DNA of 64,000 bases from Amia ocellicauda (Eukaryota > Chordata > Actinopteri > Amiiformes > Amiidae): contig NC_089866.1 in assembly GCF_036373705.1 (NCBI RefSeq), positions 20,498,501 to 20,562,500 of the forward strand. The letters are read 5' to 3'. The notes below the pieces were generated by a model. That model made no database searches. It was not told where the DNA came from and saw nothing but the letters and a program-made list of their open reading frames with translations. Numbering within the stretch: the stretch's first letter is position 1; each line of letters starts with the position of its first letter. Position numbers and translations under genes: made by a program. Shown in pieces: positions 49,720-61,710 of the stretch.

Positions 49720-52700
49720 AGCCGTTTGAAAACCAAGTACCCTTCCAACAGTCTGACAAAGATATTATATAAAAAATAAAGATTTCACTGACTCCCAATA
49801 ACTTCTCTAAACATTTCTCACACATCAGGAAATTAGGCCACTAGGTATTCTCAGAAACCTAAAATTAACAAATTGTGGTTTCCTGTTTTAAAAAAAATCT
49901 ATTTTCTGGCATGGCTGAAATGGTCTGGCTGTGATTGTTGATTGCAACTTGTTTTTTAATTTCCTGAAGGTTCTTATTGTAGACATAATGATAAGACCTG
50001 TTTACAGGTTTAACTCTACTTCCTTTTTTAGTTATTTATTAATGGTAGATAATGCATGCTTTACTTTAATGTTACATTAATAATAATAAAAACTGGTCTA
50101 CACTAGTCAAGAGTGCTTTACCTTGCATCTGTTGTGTAAAACCTATTATTTTCTCATTTTATAGGTTGATACATCCCATTGCAGATAGTATGATTATTCT
50201 GTACAACTTTATAAAACTATAACTACAGTACCTTCACCGATATCATTAAGTTGAATCACATTATTGTTGATCACTTGAACATCTAACCTTTATTTAATAA
50301 GATGAACTTTGACAATTTTGTAATGAAACCAAATATTCACCATTTATGTTCCTCCCATGCACGCATAATGAAATACGTTGTAAAAAATCCTATGAAGCTG
50401 GTCTGTGACCCTCCAAGAGCAGAGTGGACTAAACATCTCTTGGTTTCAGTGCCCTCAACAGCATGACCACTCATTAAACTTTACCCCTGGAAAATTAAAA
50501 AATAAATTCCTATACCTCTGTTGGGAAAAGAGGTGTTAATTTAGCATGATGGTAAATATGCCCCCAACATTACATACATGGATGGATGTGTGTTAATTGC
50601 ACTACAGTTTAAATGATTTTGAGCTGGTGTGATTTCAAAAAGAAAGACAAGATTTAATGTTGCGGTACTTTGAATAAAAGCAGGTATGTGTTATTACTAA
50701 CATCAGTTCTGTGAATAGTGGATTCAAAGCAGACCTAATTACAAATAGTAGAGACACAGCTACAATGAATTGCAAGAATAAATATAGGTATAATAAGGAC
50801 CTATGTAGATACAAATGTTATATATAACATTTCTCTGGATCTTTATTGATTCAGTTGAACAACACATTGCAGAGTAACATCACTCAGCCACAAGATGGAG
50901 TGCTATGATTTTACTGAATTTGCTTCATAGGTTTCAGAAGTTACTTCATTCACACTGCAGTTTCACCACTGTGCCTCAGTTACTATAGTTACCAGCTGAG
51001 ACAAATACAGATGGCAATTAGAGATTCCCGCATCGCTCAGCAAAGTGAGAAAAAAGTGTTTCAGTGATATGTTTAACCTTTTTAATATTCTAATGTTTAA
51101 TATCTAAAGCGCATATCTTTAACGTATTTAGAAATTGCATTTTTACGTTTTATGTATTTTTAGAATCTGGAATGCAAAAAAAAATAAAAATGCAGTACCA
51201 AAAATACTATATTACTTCATAAACTGGATTAAAAAAAATACACATTGTATGAATACTGAAATGTTAAATCCTTGGTTTGTTTAATCTTTTTTAAATGTAA
51301 CCTTTTTTGCTAGTGGTGACATGCCTATTCATAAGGGTTCAGTGACAAGTCATAGTTCACCCTCACCCCTGACAATTCATCCTCATTACTTTATGGACAC
51401 ATTACAAGATTCATATTCATATCATCACCATCACCATCTGCCCATATTGATCCACTGCTTGATGAAGGTATGATTTCATCTTCCCATATTTTATGTGGTC
51501 GTCTTCTAAGTCTTTTTTCATCTCTGGGTATCAATAGCTTCCTTTCTCCATTTTTGATCAGTTCTTCTTCCAATGTGTCTGGCCCATTGCCATTTTCACA
51601 TTATCACTCTTTCAATGATGTCACATATTTTCATTGTTCTTGGATCCATTCATTTATTTTTCCAAGCATACATCTTTCCAAGATCTGCAGTGTCATCTTA
51701 CTAAAAATGAAGCCCTGGTGAGCACTGGTACTAGGCATTGATCAAATACTTTTCTCTTAAATCAAATGGGTAGATTTCCTTTCAACAGCATGATTTCCAA
51801 ATGCCCTCCATCCCATTTTTACTCTACTCCTGCATTCTTCCATAATATCTTCATCTGCTCTGATTTGTTGTCCAAGGTAGACATAACTTTTGACTACTTG
51901 GAGTATCCGTTGATCTACTTACATTTTCTTAGCTTTACCAAAGATGTTAAACATGGTTTTACTCAACTTCATTTAAGTCCAGTTTTCTCTCCAGCATCTG
52001 AGAGTTCTTGAAATTGAAGCTGCAGATTAATACATATGATCTTAAATTGTATGTATTTAGGTGATAATTTAGGGATTGACAGAGATTAATTTTTTTAATT
52101 GTTAGTGAGTGTTTTGCACATGAGATTTCTCACACTGGTACTTGGCTACAGGATGAATTTGTAAGCCAGGTGTTTTGTGAAAGTTGTTATGAACACACAA
52201 ATGAAGTAAATCCTAAACAGACCGCTTCTGACGCAGATTGAAACCCTTGCAAGTGTGAGCAGAGTGCAGATCCTGGATGGGAGGTCTTCAGTGCTATAGC
52301 AGTTTTGATCACTTGCAAAAATATCATCAGCATCATCAGAACTGAATACTGAGAAACTGGTGGTAATGGGGGGAGCGGGGGTTGTTTTCCTGAATAAACT
52401 GGAAGAGAAGGAAGTCCTGACGTAGGGATGTATTGTCAGTGGGAGAACTGTTGCAGGAAGAAAATATTTCAGGAAGGGAACCTTCACAGAAGCAATTGTT
52501 AAAAATGAATATCCTTGCAACCTCAGAATTGTGTTCAGCTTGCGGACACAGATGGTTTGATCACTTTTGCTGTATTTTGTAAAGATTCAGGTTAATGTCA
52601 GACAGCCTTAAAAAATAAATAGGAAGGAGAGTGTGCCGTATTCACTAACCTCAACTTTTCAGTCGCCTGTAGATAAACACAGACAATACATTTTCTTAAT

Positions 52701-53751
52701 GGAAAGCTTTATTGTTCAAAAAACATCAACAATACATTAAAACACACACACACACGATTTAACAAGAAATGTGCAAAATAACACTACAACAGTGTAAGCA
52801 AAATGCAATGCAAACAAAGTGCATACAAAATGCTTAAATAGTAAACATATTGTAAACTAAACAAAAAATTCACTGAGAGGTGTGTGAGCTGATCTTCCAT
52901 GGAGAGTGGCATAAGATTCCCAGGTGTTATCTGATCAGGGGAGCTTTAGTACCTGTCAAGTTATTTGAGGTAAGCTATTCAAGCCCAGCATATTCATTTC
53001 TTCTCTGACAATCCTATATGATCTGTTCTTTAAATTACATTACAAAGAGAAGTATCATCTGTTGCAATAAACTTAAATACAGAGAAAATTATCCTTTATC
53101 ACTATGCAGAAGTGCAAATTAAATTATCTTAAGCATAGTTTCATCCAAAATTAGATGCGTCTTTAATAGCATATTATATATGTGATAGAGGCAGATGTGG
53201 TTATGGATTGATCAAACTCAAACTCACACCTTTTTGATAAGAGAAACGTCACCATGCTCCTAGAGCTCGATGTATAGTGTCCAGATTGGACACATCCATG
53301 TAAAAAAGTGCAATTTGTTCAATGTTCAGTAACTCTATATTAAGGCACAACCCCCATATGAAGGCACACAGCTGTGGCATTCATCTTTAAAAGAGAAAAT
53401 CTACATCAGAACTGGTGGAGCAGGGAGCATGTAACAGTTTAATAGCAGTGTACACTCATATCATTAAAGCCAATGATATGAATGCATCACATCCCCAGAC
53501 AAACAGGACATTGCAAGACTGTTTCTCTGCTGTGGAAGTGGCATGTGTTCTACTTAACTGCTTCTACCAGCGTCTGGAATACAAAGGTCAGGTCTACTGC
53601 TTCTATCTATACTTTCAATATTAAAATCTTTTCAATAGTATACAGAAATATAATTCAAACATTGAAATCATACAAGAAAAATATCAGTTTTTAAAATCAG
53701 AAATAAGAAGATATAAAAACCTACTCCACACAACTACCATTAAAGCTGCTC
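49720..53751. other. Intergenic DNA between receptors C and B1
   Basis: About 4 kb of AT-rich DNA. It holds an RTE-like LINE remnant (51370-52010) and a short (AC)n at about 52742-52755. A minus-strand AATAAA at about 52714-52709 could terminate B1 with a 3' UTR of about 1 kb. Nothing else was recognised. Confidence 0.55.
51370..52010 (-). mobile_element. RTE-like LINE remnant, 3' end of the reverse transcriptase ORF
   Basis: Minus-strand fragments read VKSYVYLGQQIRADEDIMEE, SRVKMGWRAFGNH and, further on, RRRPHKIWEDEI. These match the order seen at the C-terminus of RTE/BovB-type reverse transcriptases (YIYLGQ, IKLGWSAFGK, GRPPTRWTDDI, from memory). Frame changes and stops lie between the pieces, and the 5' part of the element is missing, as is usual for truncated LINE copies. 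Confidence 0.7.
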
Positions 53752-54774
53752 TCACATATGGCTGAGGGTCTGAGAGTCTGTAGTCTCTCGCAATGTCGGT
53801 CTCGTCTTCTCATCAGCTTCCCTCTTCTTCTCTTTTTTCTTCCGAAGAATGTTATTTACGACAGCTCTGTATATCCGTTTGAATGTGGGGTTGGAAAAGT
53901 AGTAAACCACTGGATCCAGCATGCTGTTGAGATAGGTCAGGCTGATGGTGATGTAGAATGCACGATCCAGAGATTCATAAGCATCACAGCTCTTGATCTT
54001 CTGCCCCATCTTGGCCCAAATCACCAGCTGGGTGACATTGCTGGGGAGAAAACAGATCACAAACACAACTACAACCACACCAATAAATCGCACTGCTTTC
54101 TTTATCTTGTTGTGCTTGTCTAGTTGTCTGTCCTTAAGTTGCCAGATGATAGACAGTGAGCAGTACACTATAATGCCCAGAGGCACAATGAACTCCAAGA
54201 AGAACAGTGCATTGTGCCACATACTTCCAGAGACAGAGGATAGATCTATAGTGAAACTATCACACTGTGTAGAGTTTTCCATGTCGATTAGGTGGGACTC
54301 AGTCAGCAGGTACACTGTCATCAATATGGCAAAAGCCCAGAGAACACAGGCAGCGATTGAGGCCCTTGAGATGGCCATGGAGTTTATGGGGTGGTGGGGA
54401 TGGACCACTTTGAAGTAGCGATCCACTGCCACTGCTGTCAGGAACAGAATGCTTCCTCCCCGGTTCATGGCCAACATGAACAAGGAAATGCGGCAGAACA
54501 CGTCACCGTAGACCCAGTGCTTGTTCCTCAGGTAGTAGCTTGTCCGGAAGGGTAGGATGATGATCAGGAGGAAATCAGCCAGGGTCAAATTGAACAGGAA
54601 GACTGTGCTGGTTTTCCAGGGCTTCAGGTGGAAACAGAAGACCCACAGAGCGATCCCATTGCCCAGGGCACCCAGCACAAACTCCAGGATGAGCATGGGG
54701 GGAAGGGCAGTGGAGAGCATGCCTCCTGGATAAGTACAGACACTTCCGTTTCCCACAGGAGTCGATGTCATCAT
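53752..54774 (-). CDS. HCAR: HCAR-like receptor B1
   Basis: An intact single-exon receptor of about 340 residues. The start is taken at the ATGATG encoding [13 protein letters not shown] (54774, or the second ATG at 54771), because only the second ATG is shared with its duplicate B2; an open frame extends upstream to 54828. Helix 1 [20 protein letters not shown] resembles human HCAR1 (VLGALGNGVALCGFCFH). The helix-3 Arg ([10 protein letters not shown]), CDSF in loop 2, [11 protein letters not shown] and LDPVVYYF are conserved. It has one N-terminal cysteine, and the second loop-2 cysteine is absent. Helix 6 reads PSNVTQLVIW, with Gln in place of the HCAR2 Arg251. The tail is Lys/Arg-rich. Confidence 0.88.
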   Translation of the reverse strand: MMTSTPVGNGSVCTYPGGMLSTALPPMLILEFVLGALGNGIALWVFCFHLKPWKTSTVFLFNLTLADFLLIIILPFRTSYYLRNKHWVYGDVFCRISLFMLAMNRGGSILFLTAVAVDRYFKVVHPHHPINSMAISRASIAACVLWAFAILMTVYLLTESHLIDMENSTQCDSFTIDLSSVSGSMWHNALFFLEFIVPLGIIVYCSLSIIWQLKDRQLDKHNKIKKAVRFIGVVVVVFVICFLPSNVTQLVIWAKMGQKIKSCDAYESLDRAFYITISLTYLNSMLDPVVYYFSNPTFKRIYRAVVNNILRKKKEKKREADEKTRPTLRETTDSQTLSHM

Positions 54775-56030
54775 CAGGGTCTGCAGCACTCGGCACAATT
54801 CAGGACCAAAACTGAAGAGCTGCCACAAACTCTGCTGAGCTCCAGCTCAAGACAGATGCTTATCTTGGAACATCCTCCAAGTCTGAGTGTGTATACAATG
54901 ACATCCTATACGTCAAGCCTCTGCAGCCGGCAGGGTAGTTCCTTTCTGAGAATTAAAAGTTCCCCGGTAATACATTTTACCATTTGTTATAGGATGTATT
55001 TATAAGTGTTTTTACATTCTGAGGCTGCATTTGTAGATTGGAGCGTGAGCCTGTTTATATCCCTAACACACCATATACAGGATAAATTAAACTTTAAATT
55101 AAAACTGTATATTTAAGCTTTATCATGTTTGAAAATGGGTATGGGGGGGGTGCTAATGTATGTACTTCTGCATTGGAAATGAACACAGTAAACAGGAGAC
55201 ACCCTCACTGCAACAGAGTGATAAAATACTCCCTCAAAAAGGGTAACTTGCTTAGGGCGATGCAATCAACAGTTAATTTCTGGTGTGAACAAGTGCCTGC
55301 CCAAATTGCACAATAATCATTTTGTTCACCATGCTGATCCAAATAAAATACTTTTTCTGTAAACAACTTTAATCTTCACAAAAACTTCTATTTTCAAAGA
55401 TCTATTTTCCTTGTGCTTTCTTTTTCTTATCCTGCAATCGTGTTCTTCGGACTTTCTGTTAATGGCCAAGCATCCAACCTTTAAAAATAATGTGATCCAT
55501 AGCAAAATCTGAGTAGTTCACTCCCCCCACCCCACCGCTTTCAATCCAATCAGATTTTAATGTATCAAAACCAATACATTGTAATTGACACCTGCTCATG
55601 AATTTGTTGCTACAGCCCTAATACCAGCATAGACAAGATTTTCACATCATACTAACTTCAAAATGTTAATGGTTTGGCTATTTGTTTCTTTTCATTCTGC
55701 AAGCTTCCCCAATTAAATATTAAGGAGGTACAAGAGTAGCCATTGAGACATATCTAGTTATTCTGGGGGAACGAGCTGCTCTAATTGGTCAAAACCTGAA
55801 GCAGCAATCAGCCTGAGCACACTAGCCATCCCAGCTCCAATAGAGTTAGACAGGATTACACTGTTTATCTTCTGCTTATTGTCTGACCAGTTTTATTCGA
55901 TTGGAGATAACGCAAATGGCATTTTGGGTAGCAATAATACACAAAGCCAAAGCAAATTAATTAAACAAAAAATAATGGCATTGGTAAAGTGCCACCAATG
56001 ATATGCACATACGTGAGGTAGACTAGGAAG
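54775..56030. repeat. B1 upstream flank, duplicated upstream of B2
   Basis: Much of this stretch aligns with 61711-63189. Shared blocks include GAGGCTGCATTTGTA, TAGTTCACTCCCCCCACCCC and, nearly unchanged, the last 300 bases up to GTGAGGTAGACTAGGAA. This marks the right boundary of the duplicated unit. It is noncoding as far as can be seen. Confidence 0.8.
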
Positions 56031-56324
56031 ACTCTTCTTGGAGAAGACATGGGAAATGCATGGATGTAAAGCTTGTTCACAAACCTGCCTTGAAAACATG
56101 ATGACAGGCGCTTTTGTAAAAAACAATAATTTATTGATTTGCCCAAAGCCATTATCCAAGATGACTCATATTCAAAACAGTAAAAAGCTACCTAGTGCAA
56201 AAGATACAGAATATAGGATGGTTTTATAAAAATCATAGAATATAACAGTGCAGTAGCTGAAATGAGGAAGACGACCAACAGTGCAGTCTGCAGCAACAAT
56301 GGTAAAAGGGTCCCCTTTCAAGTT

Positions 56325-57030
56325 GAAAGACAGCCATTACCGAATGGGAAGTGCCTTCTGACCCATCAATCAGTGAAAGCCTCGAGCGCCCTCCCCCTCA
56401 ACTTCCTCCTCCTCCAGCCCAGAGCCCTCCCCAGCAAGGAGATCGCCGTCACCTTCCCCACCTCTTGTACGTGACACCCACGTTCTCCAAGGAGGAGATC
56501 TCCGCACTCATGCTCCCCCAGATGCACTCCTCTGAGAGCTACTCCACCACGTTGGTCTTCACTGCCCAGGAGACAGGGAGCGACCTTTAAGACGACCTTA
56601 CTTCACCAGATGGGGGAAATGTCGCAGGCCATGTCCAAGCAGCAGCACATGCTTGATACAATGTGGGTGAAGAGATGTGCACCAGCCAGACAAGAGGCCC
56701 CACCATCACCACCCCTGCCACCACCGCTGCCGCCAGAGGAGACACTCTCTTACACGGGGTCTCACTCCGATGTGACAGACCCACCTACATTTGCTGGAGA
56801 GGCAGAAGACACGGTCTCGCTACCGGAGTTCATGGGGCTGAAGGCAGAGTTCCATGCACAAATGAGGAGGGCAAGCCCTAGGAAGCCCCTCCACCTCCTC
56901 CAAGACTACGTGGAAATCGTCCAATTCACGTGGTCATGCCCAGCCACAGCAATGTCAAAAGACAACCATTACTGAATGGGAACCAGGGTTATGTTAATAA
57001 CCTAAAGTTTCTGTTTTGATCACTGTAAAC
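56325..57030. mobile_element. Degraded DIRS-like retroelement fragment (fossil)
   Basis: A GC-rich, proline-rich stretch stands out from AT-rich surroundings. It is bounded by two similar 26-bp direct copies (56325-56350 and 56957-56982, 23 of 26 matching). The second runs into GAATGGGAACCAGGGTTATG and a small palindrome (GGTTAT...ATAACC), a layout familiar from fish DIRS elements. The interior looks like former gag-type coding sequence. It is a short, broken remnant; age is moderate. The family call is tentative. Confidence 0.45.
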
Positions 57031-57569
57031 AATCCCTTTGCAGTATAGCATTCGATCACTAAGCGAGACAAAAGACAAATAAAATAAAACTGAGCTCCTG
57101 TAATGAACTGCTCATTGAACACCAACAAAACTAAATTAAGCTGAGCTTCTCAGTTCTGATGATGTGCTCATTGAACATTTCTGCCGAGTGTCTCTAAACA
57201 GTGTTTTTTTTTTTACAACTTATTTTATCCAGCAGACGGCAGGCTATAGTAATGCAAAGTGTTTTATAGTATCTGGAACTAGTATCAAAGTATTCTTGTA
57301 TTCAATGCAATATAATACAGTATTAGTTATTACAGCTTTTTTGTAGTTTCATATAAAACTCGACCAGACTGGGAACCACTAATGTTGCAGGTGTGTGCTT
57401 GGCTAATGTTAGCTAACATCAATGCCCACCAATATTTCACTATTCTATTGCTGTTCATGATACATGTTTGCCAGTGTAAATGAGCTGATCCATTTCTTAT
57501 ATTTAAAAACTATATGGTTTTCACATGTAACATGTTATTACACTACTAAAATTGTCTTCATTCTGATCA

Positions 57570-58290
57570 ATGTGTTACAGATATGCCAGGGTTCCTCACA
57601 GATGTGAGGAAACTGTTGAACATGCCCCTGCACAACCCAGCTCTGCCTCTCCAGTCCTGCATTTGCACCCCCTAATTTCTCTCTGGTTCCTGTAACTGAT
57701 TGAGATCATTGTTTCCATTTTTAAATAGGCTGAGATTCATCCAGGGACAGGGGTGCTTGTTGACAAGTTGTCCTGGGCCTGTGCTGTAAACACCAACATT
57801 GATCACGGCACTCCCGTGGACATCTTGCTGGTGGGCACCTCTGTGGGATGTGCAAAGGGAGTGGAAAACAACGTCAGACGCTAGAGAAAGCAAAGCTGGA
57901 TGCCATTTACAGTAAGTATGAAGGCTTTATGCAAACAAATTGCAAACTGGAACACAATGTTAGAACATTGACTAACTTTCATCCTTTATTGAAGGGGTTG
58001 ACTTATTTTCCCTTTCCTCTTTTATGTCATAGGAGCTACTCTCCAGAAGTGGCCACATACCCTTCCAGTGAACATTGGCTCAACAATCAATGCAAATATC
58101 TCTCAGCTGTGTGCCAAGGCCAAGAGTAAGGAGCATAATGCATGCTCAATTGACATTTTTGAGTAAAAAACATACATGAAACATTTAAATCTTTGATCTT
58201 TGTATAATGTTCAACATTTTGTTTTGCAGTGTATTGCTATGCACTGTGTAGCCACTATGTGAGTGACTTTGACATTATCATCAGGGTGTC
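57570..58290 (+). other. Possible exons of unknown origin
   Basis: Three or four short segments carry splice-like borders. One at about 57730-57880 follows TTTTTAAATAG and is open for 51 codons (AEIHPGTGVLVDKLSWACAV). One at about 58031-58127 follows TATGTCATAG (ATLQKWPHTLPVNIGSTINA). A 29-base piece at about 58231-58259 lies between TTTTGTTTTGCAG and GTGAGTG. A segment near 57580-57675 reads MPGFLTDVRKLLNMP. I recognise no family, and the frames have not been shown to join. It could be a gene fragment, a long noncoding RNA or transposon debris. Confidence 0.3.
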
Positions 58291-59364
58291 ATCTGTTCAT
58301 AAATGTTATACTCAACAGGTTGTCTGACTTTATTATCTTCCTTCATAATCCTAATTTGATTACATTGTGACATGCAGCGTTTATATAGGTATAAACAAAG
58401 TCTTGCAACATTTTCATAACATTCATTGTTTTCTAACTGTGGAAACTCATAGCTGAAAGTAAAATGTATATACAATTGAAGTACAAATGTTCATATAATT
58501 TATATACAATTTATATACTAAACTCATACCTGAAACTGAAAACTGATATTCAAATATTATGTTTCTAATAGTAGCCTAATTGTCATTGCATTTTTACATG
58601 TTTACTTATAAAACTATGAAACCTTTTAAGAAAACATTTATTTTGTATAGGTTACATTGTCAGAACATACACTTGTCTTATAGTATTTTAATAGATGAGT
58701 CGTATAATTAATATATTTTGTCTCATATATGCCATACCATATCTTTCTAGGAAATGCACCACAATCGTGTGGTCAATTGTGTTTGTCATATAAGGTGCAT
58801 ATATAAATACATCACTGATAACTGAGCTATTATAGTTGTAATGTCTTAAATAAAGTAAGTACAATTATATATAAAAATTTCATGTTAAATATTAAAATGA
58901 TGGAACACAAACCTGGGAGAAGGAGAAACGTGTTGGTGGAAAATATCCGCGGCCTCACTGAGGCGACCAGCTGCACGAGCTCATTAAAGGGGCACGAGAC
59001 AAGTCAAGAAAATGTTTCTGTTAAAATACCTCTATTTGTATTTATTTGTATGTGTATTTACTATGATTTACTACTGTATGTAACCTATCCTTATTTATTT
59101 AGATACATTAAATGTTTTGCTGTGATTAGACCAAATATCATATACTGTTTGGCCTGGTGTCTCAATTTAAGAATTACGCATGTTTCTGTATGCTAATTTA
59201 TTTTAATTATGCCTTTTACTGGTCAGCCCGAAAACATTTCTACTAAAAGAGAGTAGGAAGGTCAAACATGACAGGTATGCAGGAGAAGCTGTAAATGCAA
59301 GCTATTATGGATTTTCTTTTCTGACAAAAAAAGTCACATTACATTAAATTAAACTACGGAAACC
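58291..59364. other. AT-rich gene-free stretch
   Basis: No recognised gene, repeat end or RNA. A slightly GC-richer patch at about 58905-59005 has an open frame but no supporting signal. Confidence 0.5.
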
Positions 59365-59930
59365 TATTAACGCCACAGAGAAAAAAAAAGTATTGTGTTA
59401 TTATGAGATAATATTGCGTAATTTCACAATACTATTGCGTTATTATGAGATACTATTGTGTTATTTTGCAATAATTATTCAGTTATTCTGAGTTAATATT
59501 GCATTATTTCGCCATAATAAAGTAGGCTCCCTGCTAACACACAACATTGCCAAAACATTGCAGCAACATAATTTACATTTCCTACTTTCTCCTTTTCCTG
59601 TTTTGCAGGTTCTCCTAAAGGGAAACTGATGACCTAAAACAAGACCTGCTAACCTGTCTAACTCCTCTCTCCTCCCATCTACCCTGCTAACACACATGTT
59701 GCAACAACATTGTGTGTTAACTGGGTATCCCTCTCTTACCTCCTTCTAAGTGTACTTATCTCATAATAACGCAATAATAATTGCAATATTACACAATATA
59801 ATCTCATAATAATGCAATAATTATTGTGAAATAATGCAATATTATCTCATAATAATGCAATAATTATTGCGAAATAACGAAATATTATCACATGATAACA
59901 ATACTTTTATTTTTCTTTGTGGTGCTAATA
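59365..59930. mobile_element. 566-bp element with long AT-rich inverted repeats
   Basis: The left end TATTAACGCCACAGAG and right end CTTTGTGGTGCTAATA are inverted (14 of 16). The inverted similarity continues inward for over 100 bases through runs of TTATTATGAGATAATATTGC-like units. The middle is GC-richer and contains two related words (CTGCTAACACACAACATTG and CTGCTAACACACATGTTGC). There is no coding capacity, so it is a MITE-like element. The superfamily is unassigned because the target duplication is unclear. Confidence 0.8.
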
Positions 59931-60695
59931 TTAAGCAGTGAATATTCATAAAACTATATTCCATTTATAATTTAGATTTACAGTATTATTATGAAATCAA
60001 GTTTTATACAAAAAGATTTAAAGATCATTAAAGGTTAAATTCACATAAATATTAGCCCATAGGTAAACATAGCTATTTGCTTTCATTTAAAATGCTTTAT
60101 TTTTATTTTTAATTTGTGTGATTTTCCATGTGGCAATTAAATTCTTCAATTAAATTGCTGGAATCAAAACAAATACAATCATACATTTAATTGTTTATAT
60201 CAATAATTGAATTGCTGAAATCAATATAATATATTTAATAATTGATCAACAATTATGGATTAATGCTGGCACTTTGTTTCTTAATGTAAATAGGTCCAGG
60301 CCCATGGTCTATTTTTGATACCTTCCTGATAACTTACAGCAAGGTTGCAATTACCTGCTACGTTGCGGTAGATCCATCCTTGCAACCTTTTGGCTTGCTG
60401 CAATGTAACTGCAATCTTGTTGGTATATTTCACCACCTAAACCTTTTTGTGTAAGGATATACATTAAGAAATCAGCCTGCTTGTATACTTTTTATTCATT
60501 TTTTTAAAGCATAATCATGGAAAATTACAAATTTCTGTAAGAAAAATTTAAACTAGCAGATTTCAAAAAATCTTTCAATCGAGCAGATTCTAGAAAATAT
60601 TATTAAAAATCAGCTACTTTGAACAGCTGTTTCTGTGATGAACTGCTCTTGCTACAAACCCTGTGCAGGTTAGTGCTTAGCCACCAGAGCTGCTC
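59931..60695. other. AT-rich DNA at the 3' side of B2
   Basis: Nothing recognised apart from short patches shared with the 3' flank of B1 close to the B2 stop. Confidence 0.5.
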
Positions 60696-61710
60696 TCACA
60701 GATGGCTGAGGGTCTGAGAGTCTGTAGTCTCTCTGAATGTCTCTCTGGTCTTCTCGTCAGCTATGTTTTGCTCCACTTCTTTCCTCCGGAGACTGCTCTT
60801 TACTGCGGCTTTGTAAATCCTTTTGAATGTGGGACTGGAAAAGTAGTAAACCACTGGATCCAGCATGCTGTTGAGATAGGTCAGGCTGATGGTGATGTAG
60901 AATGCACGATCCAGAGATTCATAAGCATCACAGCTCTTGATCTTCTGGCCCTTCTTAGCCCAAATCACCAGCTGGGTGACATTGCTGGGGAGAAAACAGA
61001 TCACAAACACAACTACAACCACACCAATAAATCGCACTGCTTTCTTTATCTTGTTGTGCTTGTCTAGTTGTCTGCCCTTAAGTTGCCAGATGATAGACAG
61101 TGAGCAGTACACTATAATGCCCAGAGGCACAATGAACTCCAAGAAGAACAGTGCATTGTGCCACATACTTCCAGAGACAGAGGATAGATCTATAGTGAAA
61201 CTATCACACTGTGTAGAGTTTCCCACCTTCATTAGGTGGGACTCAGTCAGCAGGTACACTGTCATCAATATGGCAAAAGCCCAGAGAGCACAGGCAGCGA
61301 GCCCTTGAGATGGCTATGAAATTTATGGGATGGTGGGGATGGACCACTTTGAAGTAGCGATCCACTGCCACTGCTGTCAGGAACAGAATGCTTCCTCCCC
61401 GGTTCATGGCCAACATGAACAAGGAAATGCGGCAGAACACGTCACCGTAGACCCAGTGCTTGTTCCTCAGGTAGTAGCTTGTCCGGAAGGGTAGTATGAT
61501 GATCAGGAGGAAATCAGCCAGGGCCAGATTGAACAGGAAGACTGTGCTGGTTTTCCAGGGCTTCAGGTGGAAACAGAAGACCCACAGAGCGATCCCATTG
61601 CCCAGGGCACCCCGCACAAACTCCAGGATGAGCACGGGGGGAAGGGCAGTTGAGAGGATGTCTCCTGGATAAGTACAGACACTCCCATTTCCCACAGGAG
61701 TCGATGTCAT
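60696..61710 (-). pseudogene. HCAR: HCAR-like receptor B2, duplicate of B1 broken by a frameshift
   Basis: Aligned to B1, this copy begins [19 protein letters not shown] at 61710 and stays in frame through helix 3 ([19 protein letters not shown]). Near 61303, B1 has GCAGCGATTGAGGCCC and B2 has GCAGCGAGCCC: five bases are missing. The frame then ends after about 155 residues at the start of helix 4. The rest of the receptor, from [11 protein letters not shown] to the stop at 60696, is open and well kept in the other frame, including PSNVTQLVIW and LDPVVYYF. Helix 1 has VRGALGN against VLGALGN in B1. The good state of the remainder points to a recent break, or to an assembly error or polymorphism. 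Confidence 0.85.

Noticed and set aside
56610-56975. Proline-rich frame as a host gene
   Set aside because: No splice support; boundary words suggest a mobile-element remnant.
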